In this document: positions 9,726 through 17,073 of the stretch, piece after piece
Layout of the letters: the number at the start of each line of letters is the position of its first letter
Position numbering within the stretch: the first letter of the stretch is position 1
Assembly: GCA_016743945.1 (NCBI GenBank)
Contig: JADGFI010000032.1
Location: 1-64,000, forward strand
Origin: Desulfobacteraceae bacterium
GTDB taxonomy: Bacteria > Desulfobacterota > Desulfobacteria > Desulfobacterales > Desulfobacteraceae
Length of the DNA: 64,000 nt
Direction: 5' to 3'
Made by a program: the position numbers and the translations under genes
The notes under the pieces: model-generated
Told to the model about the DNA's origin: nothing
Databases searched by the model: none
Seen by the model: only the letters and a program-made list of their open reading frames with translations

Positions 9726-11105
9726 ATGGCACTGTCTCCCTCTAGCTACCGTGACCTTGAAAAAATAGTCGGAAAAAAATATCTAAGTGTCCAAAAAGAA
9801 GAACGCTTTTGCCACTCCTATGATGCCACCGGCAATTCTTTTTTACCCGATGCGGTCATCTTTCCAGAAAATCAGGAACAGATTGCCAAAATTTTTAAAC
9901 TGGCATCCCAAAAAAAGTTTTTCATTATTCCCCGGGGAACCGGATCCGGCCAGACCGGAGGTGCTGTACCGGTTAATGGAGGGGTGGTCCTGGTGACCAG
10001 CCGCATGAACAAAATTCTTGAAATTGATGAAGAAAATTTCATTGCCAGGGTTGAACCGGGGGTGGTTGTTGCCGACATTCACAGTGCCTGCGAAGCCCGC
10101 AATCTTTTCTATCCGCCGGATCCGGCAAGTTCCGCTGTCTGCACCATTGGCGGGAATATTGGTGAATGTGCGGGAGGACCCCGGGCCGTTAAATACGGGG
10201 TCACAAGGGATTATGTTCTGGGGCTTACGGCTGTCATGCCGTCGGGAGATATCATAAAAACCGGGGTGGTAACTGCCAAGGGGGTGGCGGGTTACGATCT
10301 TACCCGGCTGATTGTGGGGTCTGAAGGAACATTGGCCGTGGTCACTCAAATTATTTTAAAGTTGCTGCCAAAACCCTTGGCTGTAAAAACATTGGCCATT
10401 TCGTTTGACAGCATGAATACAGCGGCTAAAACCGTGTCCAATGTGATGAAACTTTCCATTATACCCCGGTGTGTGGAATACCTGGATGAAGCCTCCATCA
10501 ATCTTGTTCGCGGCTTGCTTTCCTTTGAACTGCCAAAAACGACCCGGGCATTGTTGATACTTGAACTGGATGGCGATGAAGATCAGGTTGAACGGGATGC
10601 TGCACAAATCAAAGCCTTTTGCGCAAGAGCTGGGGCCATTGAGGTTCTTGTTGCAAAAGATCAGGCCGGGGCCCAAAAATTGTGGGAGGCCAGAAAAGCA
10701 TTATCTCCGGTGCTCTATAAAATTGCCCCGAATAAAATCAATGAAGATATTGTGGTTCCGATTTCCAAAATTCCTGAAATGGTGGAAATAACCCGGAAAA
10801 TTCAAAGAGAATCCGGCCTGACCGTGGTCAGCTTCGGCCATGCAGGCGATGGGAATATCCATTGTAATATCATGTATGATAAAAAGGATAAGGATCAGAC
10901 TAAAAGGGCTGAACGAGCTGTGGATGATCTATTTACCGCCACCCTGGAACTTGGGGGTACCATCACGGGGGAACACGGGGTGGGCATCACCAAAATGAAA
11001 TATCTCGCCCGTGAAATAGGTCCTTTGGAGCTTGAGATAATGAAAGGAATCAAAGGGGTGTTTGATCCGGACAATATTTTAAATCCCGGAAAAATATTTC
11101 CCTGA
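9726..11105 (+). CDS. glcD: FAD-linked oxidase, glycolate oxidase GlcD / D-lactate dehydrogenase type
   Basis: This 459-residue flavoprotein oxidises a 2-hydroxy acid such as glycolate or D-lactate. The PCMH-type FAD-binding domain includes PRGTGSGQTGGAVP (about 74-87) and FYPPDPASSAVCTIGGN. The C-terminal FAD-oxidase domain includes FGHAGDGNIHCN and GEHGVGITK near the end, which carry the substrate and flavin contacts. The ATG directly follows the TAA of the dnaA homologue, so translation is probably coupled. The iron-sulfur partner (GlcF-type) usually found next to such genes is absent here; electrons may go to a partner encoded elsewhere. The stop codon lies in the first unit of a 15-bp tandem repeat. 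Whether the substrate is glycolate, lactate or another acid cannot be told. Confidence 0.88.
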   Translation: MALSPSSYRDLEKIVGKKYLSVQKEERFCHSYDATGNSFLPDAVIFPENQEQIAKIFKLASQKKFFIIPRGTGSGQTGGAVPVNGGVVLVTSRMNKILEIDEENFIARVEPGVVVADIHSACEARNLFYPPDPASSAVCTIGGNIGECAGGPRAVKYGVTRDYVLGLTAVMPSGDIIKTGVVTAKGVAGYDLTRLIVGSEGTLAVVTQIILKLLPKPLAVKTLAISFDSMNTAAKTVSNVMKLSIIPRCVEYLDEASINLVRGLLSFELPKTTRALLILELDGDEDQVERDAAQIKAFCARAGAIEVLVAKDQAGAQKLWEARKALSPVLYKIAPNKINEDIVVPISKIPEMVEITRKIQRESGLTVVSFGHAGDGNIHCNIMYDKKDKDQTKRAERAVDDLFTATLELGGTITGEHGVGITKMKYLAREIGPLELEIMKGIKGVFDPDNILNPGKIFP

Positions 11106-11190
11106 TATTTATTTCCCTGATATTTATTTCCCTGATATTTATTTCCCTGGTATTCATTTCCCTGGTATTCATTTCCCTGGTATTCATTTA
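11101..11190. repeat. 15-bp tandem repeat, six units, starting at the glcD stop codon
   Basis: Six head-to-tail 15-bp units occur: three of CCTGATATTTATTTC, then three of CCTGGTATTCATTT(C/A). The array begins within the last codons of the GlcD-like gene (TGA 11103-11105) and ends at the stop end of the convergent small ORF. The two sub-variants are internally identical, which indicates recent local expansion. Confidence 0.95.
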
Positions 11191-11409
11191 GTGGGGTTTG
11201 ACAGCATAGTCATTGTGAAGTAATAATTTTTCAAGGATATCAATTTTTGGATGATTGGCCCGCATGACACAACAACGTATCGAAATTGAACAATAGGTTG
11301 AGCATAGTTTATTTTTTTTGTTATATTCACCATAACAATCGGGTGTATCGATTGAGTCTTGCTTACCCGTTTTTGTCATGAGAAGTTTGCTCAATTGTTT
11401 TATTTCCAT
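11188..11409 (-). CDS. Small Cys-rich hypothetical protein (73 aa)
   Basis: This is a 73-residue ORF. After a short Lys-rich N terminus it carries a Cys cluster, CYGEY...LCSTYCSISIRCC, resembling a small motif I associate with deltaproteobacterial regulatory or metal-binding proteins (recollection, not checked). The even Cys spacing (C25, C37, C41, C47, C48 approximately) could bind a metal. It lies between the convergent GlcD-like gene and the hflX operon and is on the same strand as hflX, 75 bp downstream of that operon's end. ATG at 11409 has a weak GGAAAT upstream. No function is assigned. Coding status is plausible but not certain. Confidence 0.45.
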   Translation of the reverse strand: MEIKQLSKLLMTKTGKQDSIDTPDCYGEYNKKNKLCSTYCSISIRCCVMRANHPKIDILEKLLLHNDYAVKPH

Positions 11410-11484
11410 AGTATTTCCATATTTAATGTCATATTTATATCGTTACCATATTTATTTTGTTATAAGCTTTGAGCAAGCGTGCTC

Positions 11485-13107
11485 TTAAATGTGAACCATT
11501 GATTCCAGTTTTTCAACCAAGGGGACCAGGGTCTGTTTCTGGGTTGCCGATATCATCACCCCTTGATTCAGGAGCCACCGGTTGTCAAAGGTTTCCAAAT
11601 CAACCTGATCCAGTTTGTTAAACACATAGAGGATTGGTATCCGATCAAGATTCAGTTTTGTCAGGATCTTTTCAACAGATTCTTTTTGCTGTTCATACCG
11701 GGGATTTGCGACATCAATTATATGGAGGATGATATCGGCCTCGGATAATTCTTCCAAAGTGGCATGGAATGCTTCCATGAGCTCTTTGGGCAGGTTCTGG
11801 ATAAACCCCACCGTGTCCGTGATAATGACTTCCGTATCCCGGGGGAAACGCAGCCGTCTGGAAGAGGGGTCCAAGGTGGCAAAAAGGCGGTTGGCTGCAA
11901 TAATATTGCTTTGGGTCAAGGTGTTGAGCAAGGTTGATTTGCCGGCATTTGTATAGCCGACAATGGAGATGATGGGCAGGTCTTTTCGCTTCCGCTTTGA
12001 TTTTTGCTGGGTTCTCTGTTTTCTTATTTTTAAAATCTCTTTTTTCAACCGGGTAATCCGATCCCGGACCCGACGCCGGTTGATTTCAAGTTTGGTTTCT
12101 CCAGGCCCCCTGCCGCCGATGCCGCCTGTCAGGCGTGACATGGCAGTATTTCGGGTGATAAGTCTTGGCAACAGGTATTCCATCTGGGCCAGCTCCACCT
12201 GAAATTTACCATCCCTTGATTTTGCCTGTTTGGCAAAAATATCCAGGATCAGCTGGGTTCTGTCAATGACCTTCATTTCAACAAAGTCGGTAATGGAGCG
12301 GATTTGTGATGGGGTCAGCTCCCTGTCAAATACCAGCATGGTGGCATGGTTCTGGATGGCCTTAATGACAAGGCTTGACAGTTTGCCTTTTCCCACGACA
12401 AATTTGGCATCGATCTGTTGCCGGCGCTGGATAGCCGTTCCAATCACACGAATCCGGCTTGTCTTGCACAGCTCTTTTAGTTCCTCAAATGAGGCATAGG
12501 CCTCCTTGGGATTTTTCGTGGTGGCATTGATTAAAAAGGCATTTTCCTGACCGGTTTCGGGTCTGTGCAGGTTGCTCGTTTGGGTCAGTTCCAGTTCCAG
12601 GGCATGGATCTGTGCCTGGCAGTCAATTTCCAACTCAAGGATGGAGGATCTTGGCAGCACCTGGTAGGGATCTTGTGTCTCATCGGGCAGGATATGGCCG
12701 GAATAAACATTGCCGGGGCTTCCATCGGGTTTGATGCAGATGGCAGTGATATAATCAAGGCGTAACAGGGCAAGATCGGTTAAATCATCCCGGGTAAGCG
12801 CTTCTTCTGATAAGTGGGTATGGATACACCGCAGCCCTTTGAGGCGCCCGGGACCAGCGACATAGTCTGAAATGACCGGGATAACAATTCTCTGGGGTTC
12901 TCCTGCAATGACGCAGATGATTCGTCCGTTTCGGTCAACCATCAACCCGATCTGCCGACGGATTTCATGGCTGATTTCAATCAATTGGGTGGCAATTTCA
13001 GGGGTGATGATGAATTCCGGGGGAGATTTTAAGGCGTAGAGGTCTTCAATGCGTTTGATCTGGGTATTTTTCAGGCCTGCAGTGTTGCCGTATACTATTT
13101 TTTTCAT
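11485..13107 (-). CDS. hflX: Ribosome-associated GTPase HflX (long form)
   Basis: HflX is a GTPase that binds the 50S subunit and rescues or splits stalled ribosomes. Its own HflX domain (about 215-375) contains FVVGKGKL and LTGGIGGRGPGETKLE. The G domain has G1 GYTNAGKS (384-391), the G3 DTVGF and the G4 NKLD. At 540 residues it is about 100 longer than E. coli HflX. The additional N-terminal ~190 residues include HTHLSEEALTRDD (96-108), which recalls a metalloprotease-like JAMM pattern but with inexact spacing. The ATG overlaps the dnaB stop (ATGA), indicating coupled translation at the end of the ribosomal protein operon. Confidence 0.95.
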   Translation of the reverse strand: MKKIVYGNTAGLKNTQIKRIEDLYALKSPPEFIITPEIATQLIEISHEIRRQIGLMVDRNGRIICVIAGEPQRIVIPVISDYVAGPGRLKGLRCIHTHLSEEALTRDDLTDLALLRLDYITAICIKPDGSPGNVYSGHILPDETQDPYQVLPRSSILELEIDCQAQIHALELELTQTSNLHRPETGQENAFLINATTKNPKEAYASFEELKELCKTSRIRVIGTAIQRRQQIDAKFVVGKGKLSSLVIKAIQNHATMLVFDRELTPSQIRSITDFVEMKVIDRTQLILDIFAKQAKSRDGKFQVELAQMEYLLPRLITRNTAMSRLTGGIGGRGPGETKLEINRRRVRDRITRLKKEILKIRKQRTQQKSKRKRKDLPIISIVGYTNAGKSTLLNTLTQSNIIAANRLFATLDPSSRRLRFPRDTEVIITDTVGFIQNLPKELMEAFHATLEELSEADIILHIIDVANPRYEQQKESVEKILTKLNLDRIPILYVFNKLDQVDLETFDNRWLLNQGVMISATQKQTLVPLVEKLESMVHI

Positions 13108-14483
13108 TCAAATTCCCCGTAGGAGTCCGGTGCAAGTTCCTCAAATCGGGTGAATTGACCTACAAACGTCATCATTGCCACTCCTGTGGCGCCGTTTCTG
13201 TTTTTAGCCACAATGATCTCGGCGGTTCCTTTTTTGGGATTATCCGGTTCCTTGTTGTAAACCTCATCCCGATAGATAAAGGCGATGATATCTGCATCCT
13301 GTTCAAGGGCACCAGATTCACGAAGATCCGACATCATCGGTCGTTTATCGGCCCGTTGTTCCAGCATACGGTTCAGCTGGGACAGGGCAATGACCGGAAT
13401 GTTCAATTCCTTGGCAAGGGCTTTGAGGGATCGGGATATTTCTGCAATTTCAAGGTCCCTTCTATCCGATCGGAAGGGGGCTTTCATTAACTGGAGATAA
13501 TCAATGATGACAAGGCCCAATTCTCCATGTTTTTGGTAGAGCTTTCTCACCTTGGCCCGGACATCCATGACCGTGATATTGGGGGAATCATCAATGAATA
13601 TGGGCATCTCATTGAGGATGCCTGCGGCATCCGTGGCATTTTGCCAGTCTTCCTGGCTGATAAACCCGGTGCGAAGCCGATTTGAATCAATCCGCGCTTC
13701 CGAGGTCAGCAGCCGCATGGACAGCTGCTCATTGGACATTTCAAGGGAAAAAACTGCCACAGGCTTTCTTTCTATCAATGCCACGTTTCTGGCAAGGTTC
13801 AGTGCAAAGGCTGTTTTTCCCATACTGGGCCGGGCCGCAAGAATGATAAGATCCGATCCCTGGAGGCCTGATGTAATACTGTTCAACCGCGAATAACCCG
13901 TATCAAGACCGGAAAGTCCCCCGTCTTTACCCTGTTGTTCCTCTAAGTGATCAATATTTAAATTGATGAGTTCACCCAGGCTCTGGAAGGATCCTTTTTG
14001 TTTTCTTTCGGCAATATTAAAGATGGAAGATTCTGCAAAATCAATGATGTCTTTGAAATCCCCCTTATCTTCAAGGCAGCGTTCAATGATGTTAGAAGAG
14101 GAATCTATGAGCTCTCGCAGGGCCGCTTTTCCCCGGATGATTTTTGCATACAAAAGGGCATTGACTGCCACCGGGGCAGCATCAGAAATGGATGCCAAAT
14201 AGGCGGCACCCCCAATGCTTTCCAGTTCGTCTTTTTCATTGAGCGCATTGGCAACCGTGACAAGGTCGGCGGCTTCCTCCCGGGCTGCCAATTCAAGGAT
14301 GGCCCGAAATATCTTTTTATGGGCGCCCTTGTAAAAATCCTCGGGAGTCAAAATTTCAGTTACATCTAACAAGCTGTTGTTATTGATAAAAATAGCGCTT
14401 AAGAGAGATTCTTCCGCATCTATATCATGGGGCGGGGTTCTATTTAACAGAGGATCGGTTTTTAGGGTATCTTTTTTGGGCAC
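13104..14483 (-). CDS. dnaB: Replicative DNA helicase DnaB
   Basis: DnaB is the hexameric helicase that unwinds DNA at the replication fork. The 459 residues are standard length. The N-terminal helical domain starts with PPHDIDAEESLL (about 18-29). After the linker helix, the RecA-like domain has Walker A RPSMGKT (about 217-224), the FSLEMS motif, Walker B GLVIIDYLQLM, and the motif 4 region SQLNR...SDLRESGALEQDAD. The start codon is GTG at 14483, 65 bp after rplI. The gene order rpsF-rpsR-rplI-dnaB is common in bacteria. The 3' end overlaps hflX by 4 bp. Confidence 0.98.
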   Translation of the reverse strand: MPKKDTLKTDPLLNRTPPHDIDAEESLLSAIFINNNSLLDVTEILTPEDFYKGAHKKIFRAILELAAREEAADLVTVANALNEKDELESIGGAAYLASISDAAPVAVNALLYAKIIRGKAALRELIDSSSNIIERCLEDKGDFKDIIDFAESSIFNIAERKQKGSFQSLGELINLNIDHLEEQQGKDGGLSGLDTGYSRLNSITSGLQGSDLIILAARPSMGKTAFALNLARNVALIERKPVAVFSLEMSNEQLSMRLLTSEARIDSNRLRTGFISQEDWQNATDAAGILNEMPIFIDDSPNITVMDVRAKVRKLYQKHGELGLVIIDYLQLMKAPFRSDRRDLEIAEISRSLKALAKELNIPVIALSQLNRMLEQRADKRPMMSDLRESGALEQDADIIAFIYRDEVYNKEPDNPKKGTAEIIVAKNRNGATGVAMMTFVGQFTRFEELAPDSYGEFE

Positions 14484-14548
14484 AGTTCACTTGGAAAATT
14501 TAGGCCAGCAAACTGCCCGGTAACAGGGCAGTTTGCTGGGGGTTTATC

Positions 14549-15004
14549 TTATTTTTCTTTTTCTTCGGCAATTACCTTGACGGTAATTTCAGGCTCGACA
14601 TCTTTGTAGAGGCGAATGGGAACCTTGTACTCACCCAGTTCCTTAATGGGCTCGGCAAGGAGGATGGACCTACGTTCCAGCACCACATCCTGGCTGTTCA
14701 GTGAATCTTTGATGTCATGGGTTGTAACAGAACCGTAAAGGCGAATATCTTCATGTACTTTGGCCTTAATTGTACATACAATATTCTTGATTTTGTCTGC
14801 CATTTCTTCGGCAATCTTTCTTTCCTTGGCAATCTGTAGCTCAAGCTTTGCCCTTGTCTGTTCCATGACTTTTCTGTTCTGGGCTGTGGCAAGAACCGCT
14901 TTTCCCTGGGGCAGAAGATAGTTGCGGCCGTATCCGGCTGCAACATCCCATTCTGATCCTGCGATACCAAGTGTATCAATGGTTTCTTTTAATATAACTT
15001 TCAT
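14549..15004 (-). CDS. rplI: 50S ribosomal protein L9
   Basis: The 151-residue L9 has the typical N-terminal domain beginning MKVIL and containing DVAAGYGRNYLLPQGKA, a long connecting helix rich in Lys/Glu (residues 45-78), and a C-terminal domain. It binds 23S rRNA at the L1 stalk base. TGGAGG stands 6-10 nt before the ATG at 15004. It lies in the rpsF-rpsR-DUF2232-rplI-dnaB-hflX run, so it is probably transcribed from the promoter upstream of rpsF. Confidence 0.98.
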   Translation of the reverse strand: MKVILKETIDTLGIAGSEWDVAAGYGRNYLLPQGKAVLATAQNRKVMEQTRAKLELQIAKERKIAEEMADKIKNIVCTIKAKVHEDIRLYGSVTTHDIKDSLNSQDVVLERRSILLAEPIKELGEYKVPIRLYKDVEPEITVKVIAEEKEK

Positions 15005-15066
15005 TTAAACCTCCAAAAAGGATCAGCCGTTATGGTTAATTTAGGCTGACTTTTAGTTTTCTTTTA

Positions 15067-15996
15067 TCACTCGTGTGTACCCAATTTTCTAAAATTGATC
15101 CAGTTGTCAAAAAAACCCAGGCCAATGACCAGAATTAAAAAGTATAACTGAACTGCAATCAGGCTGTAACAGAACATCCGTAGTGCAGCCGGGGATCGTT
15201 TTGTTTGAAAAAAAAAGGATACAACAGCAATTCCTTGAAAAAAATAAACAAGCATTAAAACGATCAGACAATTGATGCTGACATATTTGGGTGCTTCCAT
15301 GGGTAGAAACAACATCAACCCCAGGACAATCACTCCCCAGACAAGGGTGTCCGGTGCCTTATATTGATTCAGGTTGGCCAGGCTCTTGAGCTGGATTCCT
15401 TTTCTCAACAACAGACGTTTGATGATCAGGATATTCATCCACATGGTTGCCGCAAAAGAGACACAAAACATCCCGGGAAGAACAATGAGAAATGCTGAGT
15501 TCAGTGTTTCTACCTGGCTTTGTTCGATTCCCATGTCTGTGTAAAGCTGGGATGTCAGGGCAAAATAGCGGATTAGATAATCGGAGACGATTGCGGTCAT
15601 GGTCTGACCTTGGAAAATCGTGTAAAGTACAAAGGCCAAAACGGCAGACCCCATAACACCCAAACCTGTGAGAATCATGGTTCTTTCAATGCCAAGATGC
15701 CTTTCAATACACTCTCCTAAGAAAAAGCCCGTCATCAGAAGCGATCCAAAATAGAGTATGTCAAACGCAAGCCCCCGGGTCATAATGAGCAGCACAATAA
15801 AGCTTATGCCCACAATGACGAAACTGCTGTTTCTTCCTAATTTCAGCCTGTAAAATAGAACCGGCAGGGGAAGAAATAGCAGTGCAAACACCCCCAACAG
15901 GGGAAATACAAAAATGATTGTAAAAATCAAAATGCACAAAGAGATCCCCATGATGATTTCTTTTACAACAAGGGGGGGTGTTATGATACGGGTCAC
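15067..15996 (-). CDS. DUF2232 (YybS-like) integral membrane protein
   Basis: This is a 309-residue membrane protein with about eight hydrophobic segments distributed through the whole length, for example ISLCILIFTIIFVFPLLGVF near the start and LIALQ/VQLYFLILVIGLGFF near the end. It matches the YybS/DUF2232 family, whose members often lie between rpsR and rplI or near dnaB in Firmicutes and Desulfobacterota. The fold resembles S components of ECF transporters, but its biochemical role is not established. The start is GTG at 15996 with GGAG eight bases upstream. It is in the same orientation and close spacing as the surrounding ribosomal protein genes. Confidence 0.85.
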   Translation of the reverse strand: MTRIITPPLVVKEIIMGISLCILIFTIIFVFPLLGVFALLFLPLPVLFYRLKLGRNSSFVIVGISFIVLLIMTRGLAFDILYFGSLLMTGFFLGECIERHLGIERTMILTGLGVMGSAVLAFVLYTIFQGQTMTAIVSDYLIRYFALTSQLYTDMGIEQSQVETLNSAFLIVLPGMFCVSFAATMWMNILIIKRLLLRKGIQLKSLANLNQYKAPDTLVWGVIVLGLMLFLPMEAPKYVSINCLIVLMLVYFFQGIAVVSFFFQTKRSPAALRMFCYSLIAVQLYFLILVIGLGFFDNWINFRKLGTHE

Positions 15997-16025
15997 CTGT
16001 AATACTCCAGCTAATTGTCTATATA

Positions 16026-16307
16026 TTAATGCATGGGGCGGCCGACAAACGGCAGCAATGCTATCTGACGGGATTGTTTGATCGCCAGAGACAGTTTGCG
16101 CTGATGTTTAGCGCAGGTTCCTGTGATTCTTCTGGGCATGATTTTACCCCGTTCAGTGATGAATTGCCTCAAGGCTTTCGGGTTTTTGTAGTTGAGTTCA
16201 AGACCATTGTCGACACAGAATCGACAGATTTTTTTCCGTTGATAAAATTTATTTTTACCGCCACCTCTTTGACCTCGATCATTGCCTTGACTTTGATTTC
16301 TATACAT
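16026..16307 (-). CDS. rpsR: 30S ribosomal protein S18
   Basis: The 93-residue S18 has an extended Gly/Gln-rich N terminus followed by the conserved core KKICRFC...NYKNP and [18 protein letters not shown]. The Cys residues (CRFC and the later GTC) plus a His suggest the zinc-binding (C+) version of S18. It forms a heterodimer with S6 on the 30S platform, and both are encoded together here. ATG at 16307 is preceded by AAGGAG at 8 nt. It lies 22 bp after rpsF. Confidence 0.97.
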   Translation of the reverse strand: MYRNQSQGNDRGQRGGGKNKFYQRKKICRFCVDNGLELNYKNPKALRQFITERGKIMPRRITGTCAKHQRKLSLAIKQSRQIALLPFVGRPMH

Positions 16308-16329
16308 AATATTTCTCCTTCAATCTTAA

Positions 16330-16851
16330 TCAGTCCTGCACTTCTTTGGTTTCGTCGGCCACTTCGGTCTCTTCGGGAGTTGCAGCTTCTTTGGCCGCAG
16401 CTTCTTTGGCCGCAGCTTCTTTGGCCGCAGCTTCTTTGGCCGCAGCTTCTTTGGCTTCAGTTCTGGCTGCTTCTGCTTTTGCCCGTTCCTCAACTGCCGC
16501 CTCTGCAGCTTTTGCAGCTTCTTCAGCCTCGGCAACTTCTTTTTCAAGGGATTCGACAGTTACATCATCGGAAAGAAGGATTGTCATGAACTTTAAAATA
16601 TCATCGGTAAGACGAAAGTTTCTTTCAAGCTCGTTTACAAGGTCTCCGGTACCACCGTATGTTACACATACGTAATTGCCCCTTAATTTTTTTTTGATTT
16701 CATAGGCCATTTTTTTATTGCCCCATTCGTCAAAATTTAAAAGGATACCATTTTCCTTGGTAATGATATTTCTGACTTTGTCATACAGGTCTAAGCGTGC
16801 TTGGTCCTGAAGATCAGGGTCAGAAATAAATACGGTTTCATATTTCCTCAT
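16330..16851 (-). CDS. rpsF: 30S ribosomal protein S6 with an Ala/Glu/Lys-repeat C-terminal tail
   Basis: The first ~105 residues are a normal S6 (MRKYETVFI start, KKKLRGNYV, LERNFRLTDDILKFM). The remaining ~68 residues form an acidic Ala-rich tail with five near-perfect repeats of KEAAA, encoded by 15-bp tandem repeats at 16382-16456. Such a sequence should form a long rigid charged helix. S6 of E. coli also has a tail that receives glutamates from RimK, but the EAAAK-type array is unusual. TCTCC on the plus strand (GGAGA on the coding strand) stands just before the ATG at 16851. It is first in the rpsF-rpsR-DUF2232-rplI-dnaB-hflX run. Confidence 0.97.
   Translation of the reverse strand: MRKYETVFISDPDLQDQARLDLYDKVRNIITKENGILLNFDEWGNKKMAYEIKKKLRGNYVCVTYGGTGDLVNELERNFRLTDDILKFMTILLSDDVTVESLEKEVAEAEEAAKAAEAAVEERAKAEAARTEAKEAAAKEAAAKEAAAKEAAAKEAATPEETEVADETKEVQD
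16382..16456 (-). repeat. 15-bp tandem repeat inside rpsF (KEAAA units)
   Basis: Four exact copies and one partial copy of the 15-bp unit GCAGCTTCTTTGGCC (plus strand) are present in frame with rpsF, so each unit adds the same five residues. Exact DNA identity between units indicates recent slippage or unequal recombination rather than old protein-level selection. Confidence 0.95.
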
Positions 16852-16873
16852 TTTGTCTCCTTACGGATATAAA

Positions 16874-16894
16874 GCCCCGGCATCTTACCGGAGC
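16874..16894 (-). promoter_or_regulatory. Leader hairpin upstream of rpsF (possible S6:S18 autoregulatory leader)
   Basis: On the coding strand a 7-bp stem (GCTCCGG / CCGGGGC, loop TAAGATG) lies 22 nt before the rpsF start. Many bacteria carry an S6:S18-binding leader with a CCG-containing structure at this place. The position fits; I could not verify the full consensus, so the assignment is tentative. Confidence 0.4.
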
Positions 16895-16908
16895 AAGGAT
16901 TAATGTTT

Positions 16909-16935
16909 AAAAAAACACCTGCCATTCAAGTGTTT
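16909..16935 (-). terminator. Probable terminator after the Pfa-like synthase gene
   Basis: On the minus strand AAACACTT, a 7-nt loop and AGGTGTTT form a short stem with one mismatch, followed by a run of T (complement of the A-run at 16909-16915). It lies about 140 bp past the stop of the giant synthase gene and before the rpsF leader, where a transcript end is expected. Confidence 0.5.
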
Positions 16936-17073
16936 GTAAAACCATTCTGTATATCATTAAACCGATTGTAGGTCAAGGTGAATCTTGCCGTGATCGGGGT
17001 GGTAAAGTGTCGAGGACGACTCCTAGAACTTCCATAAAATAGACTTTAATTTTAATTAGCGATGGGAATGAAT

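Noticed and set aside
11101-11190. CRISPR array
   Set aside because: Units are 15 bp, head-to-tail with no spacers, and no cas genes are present.
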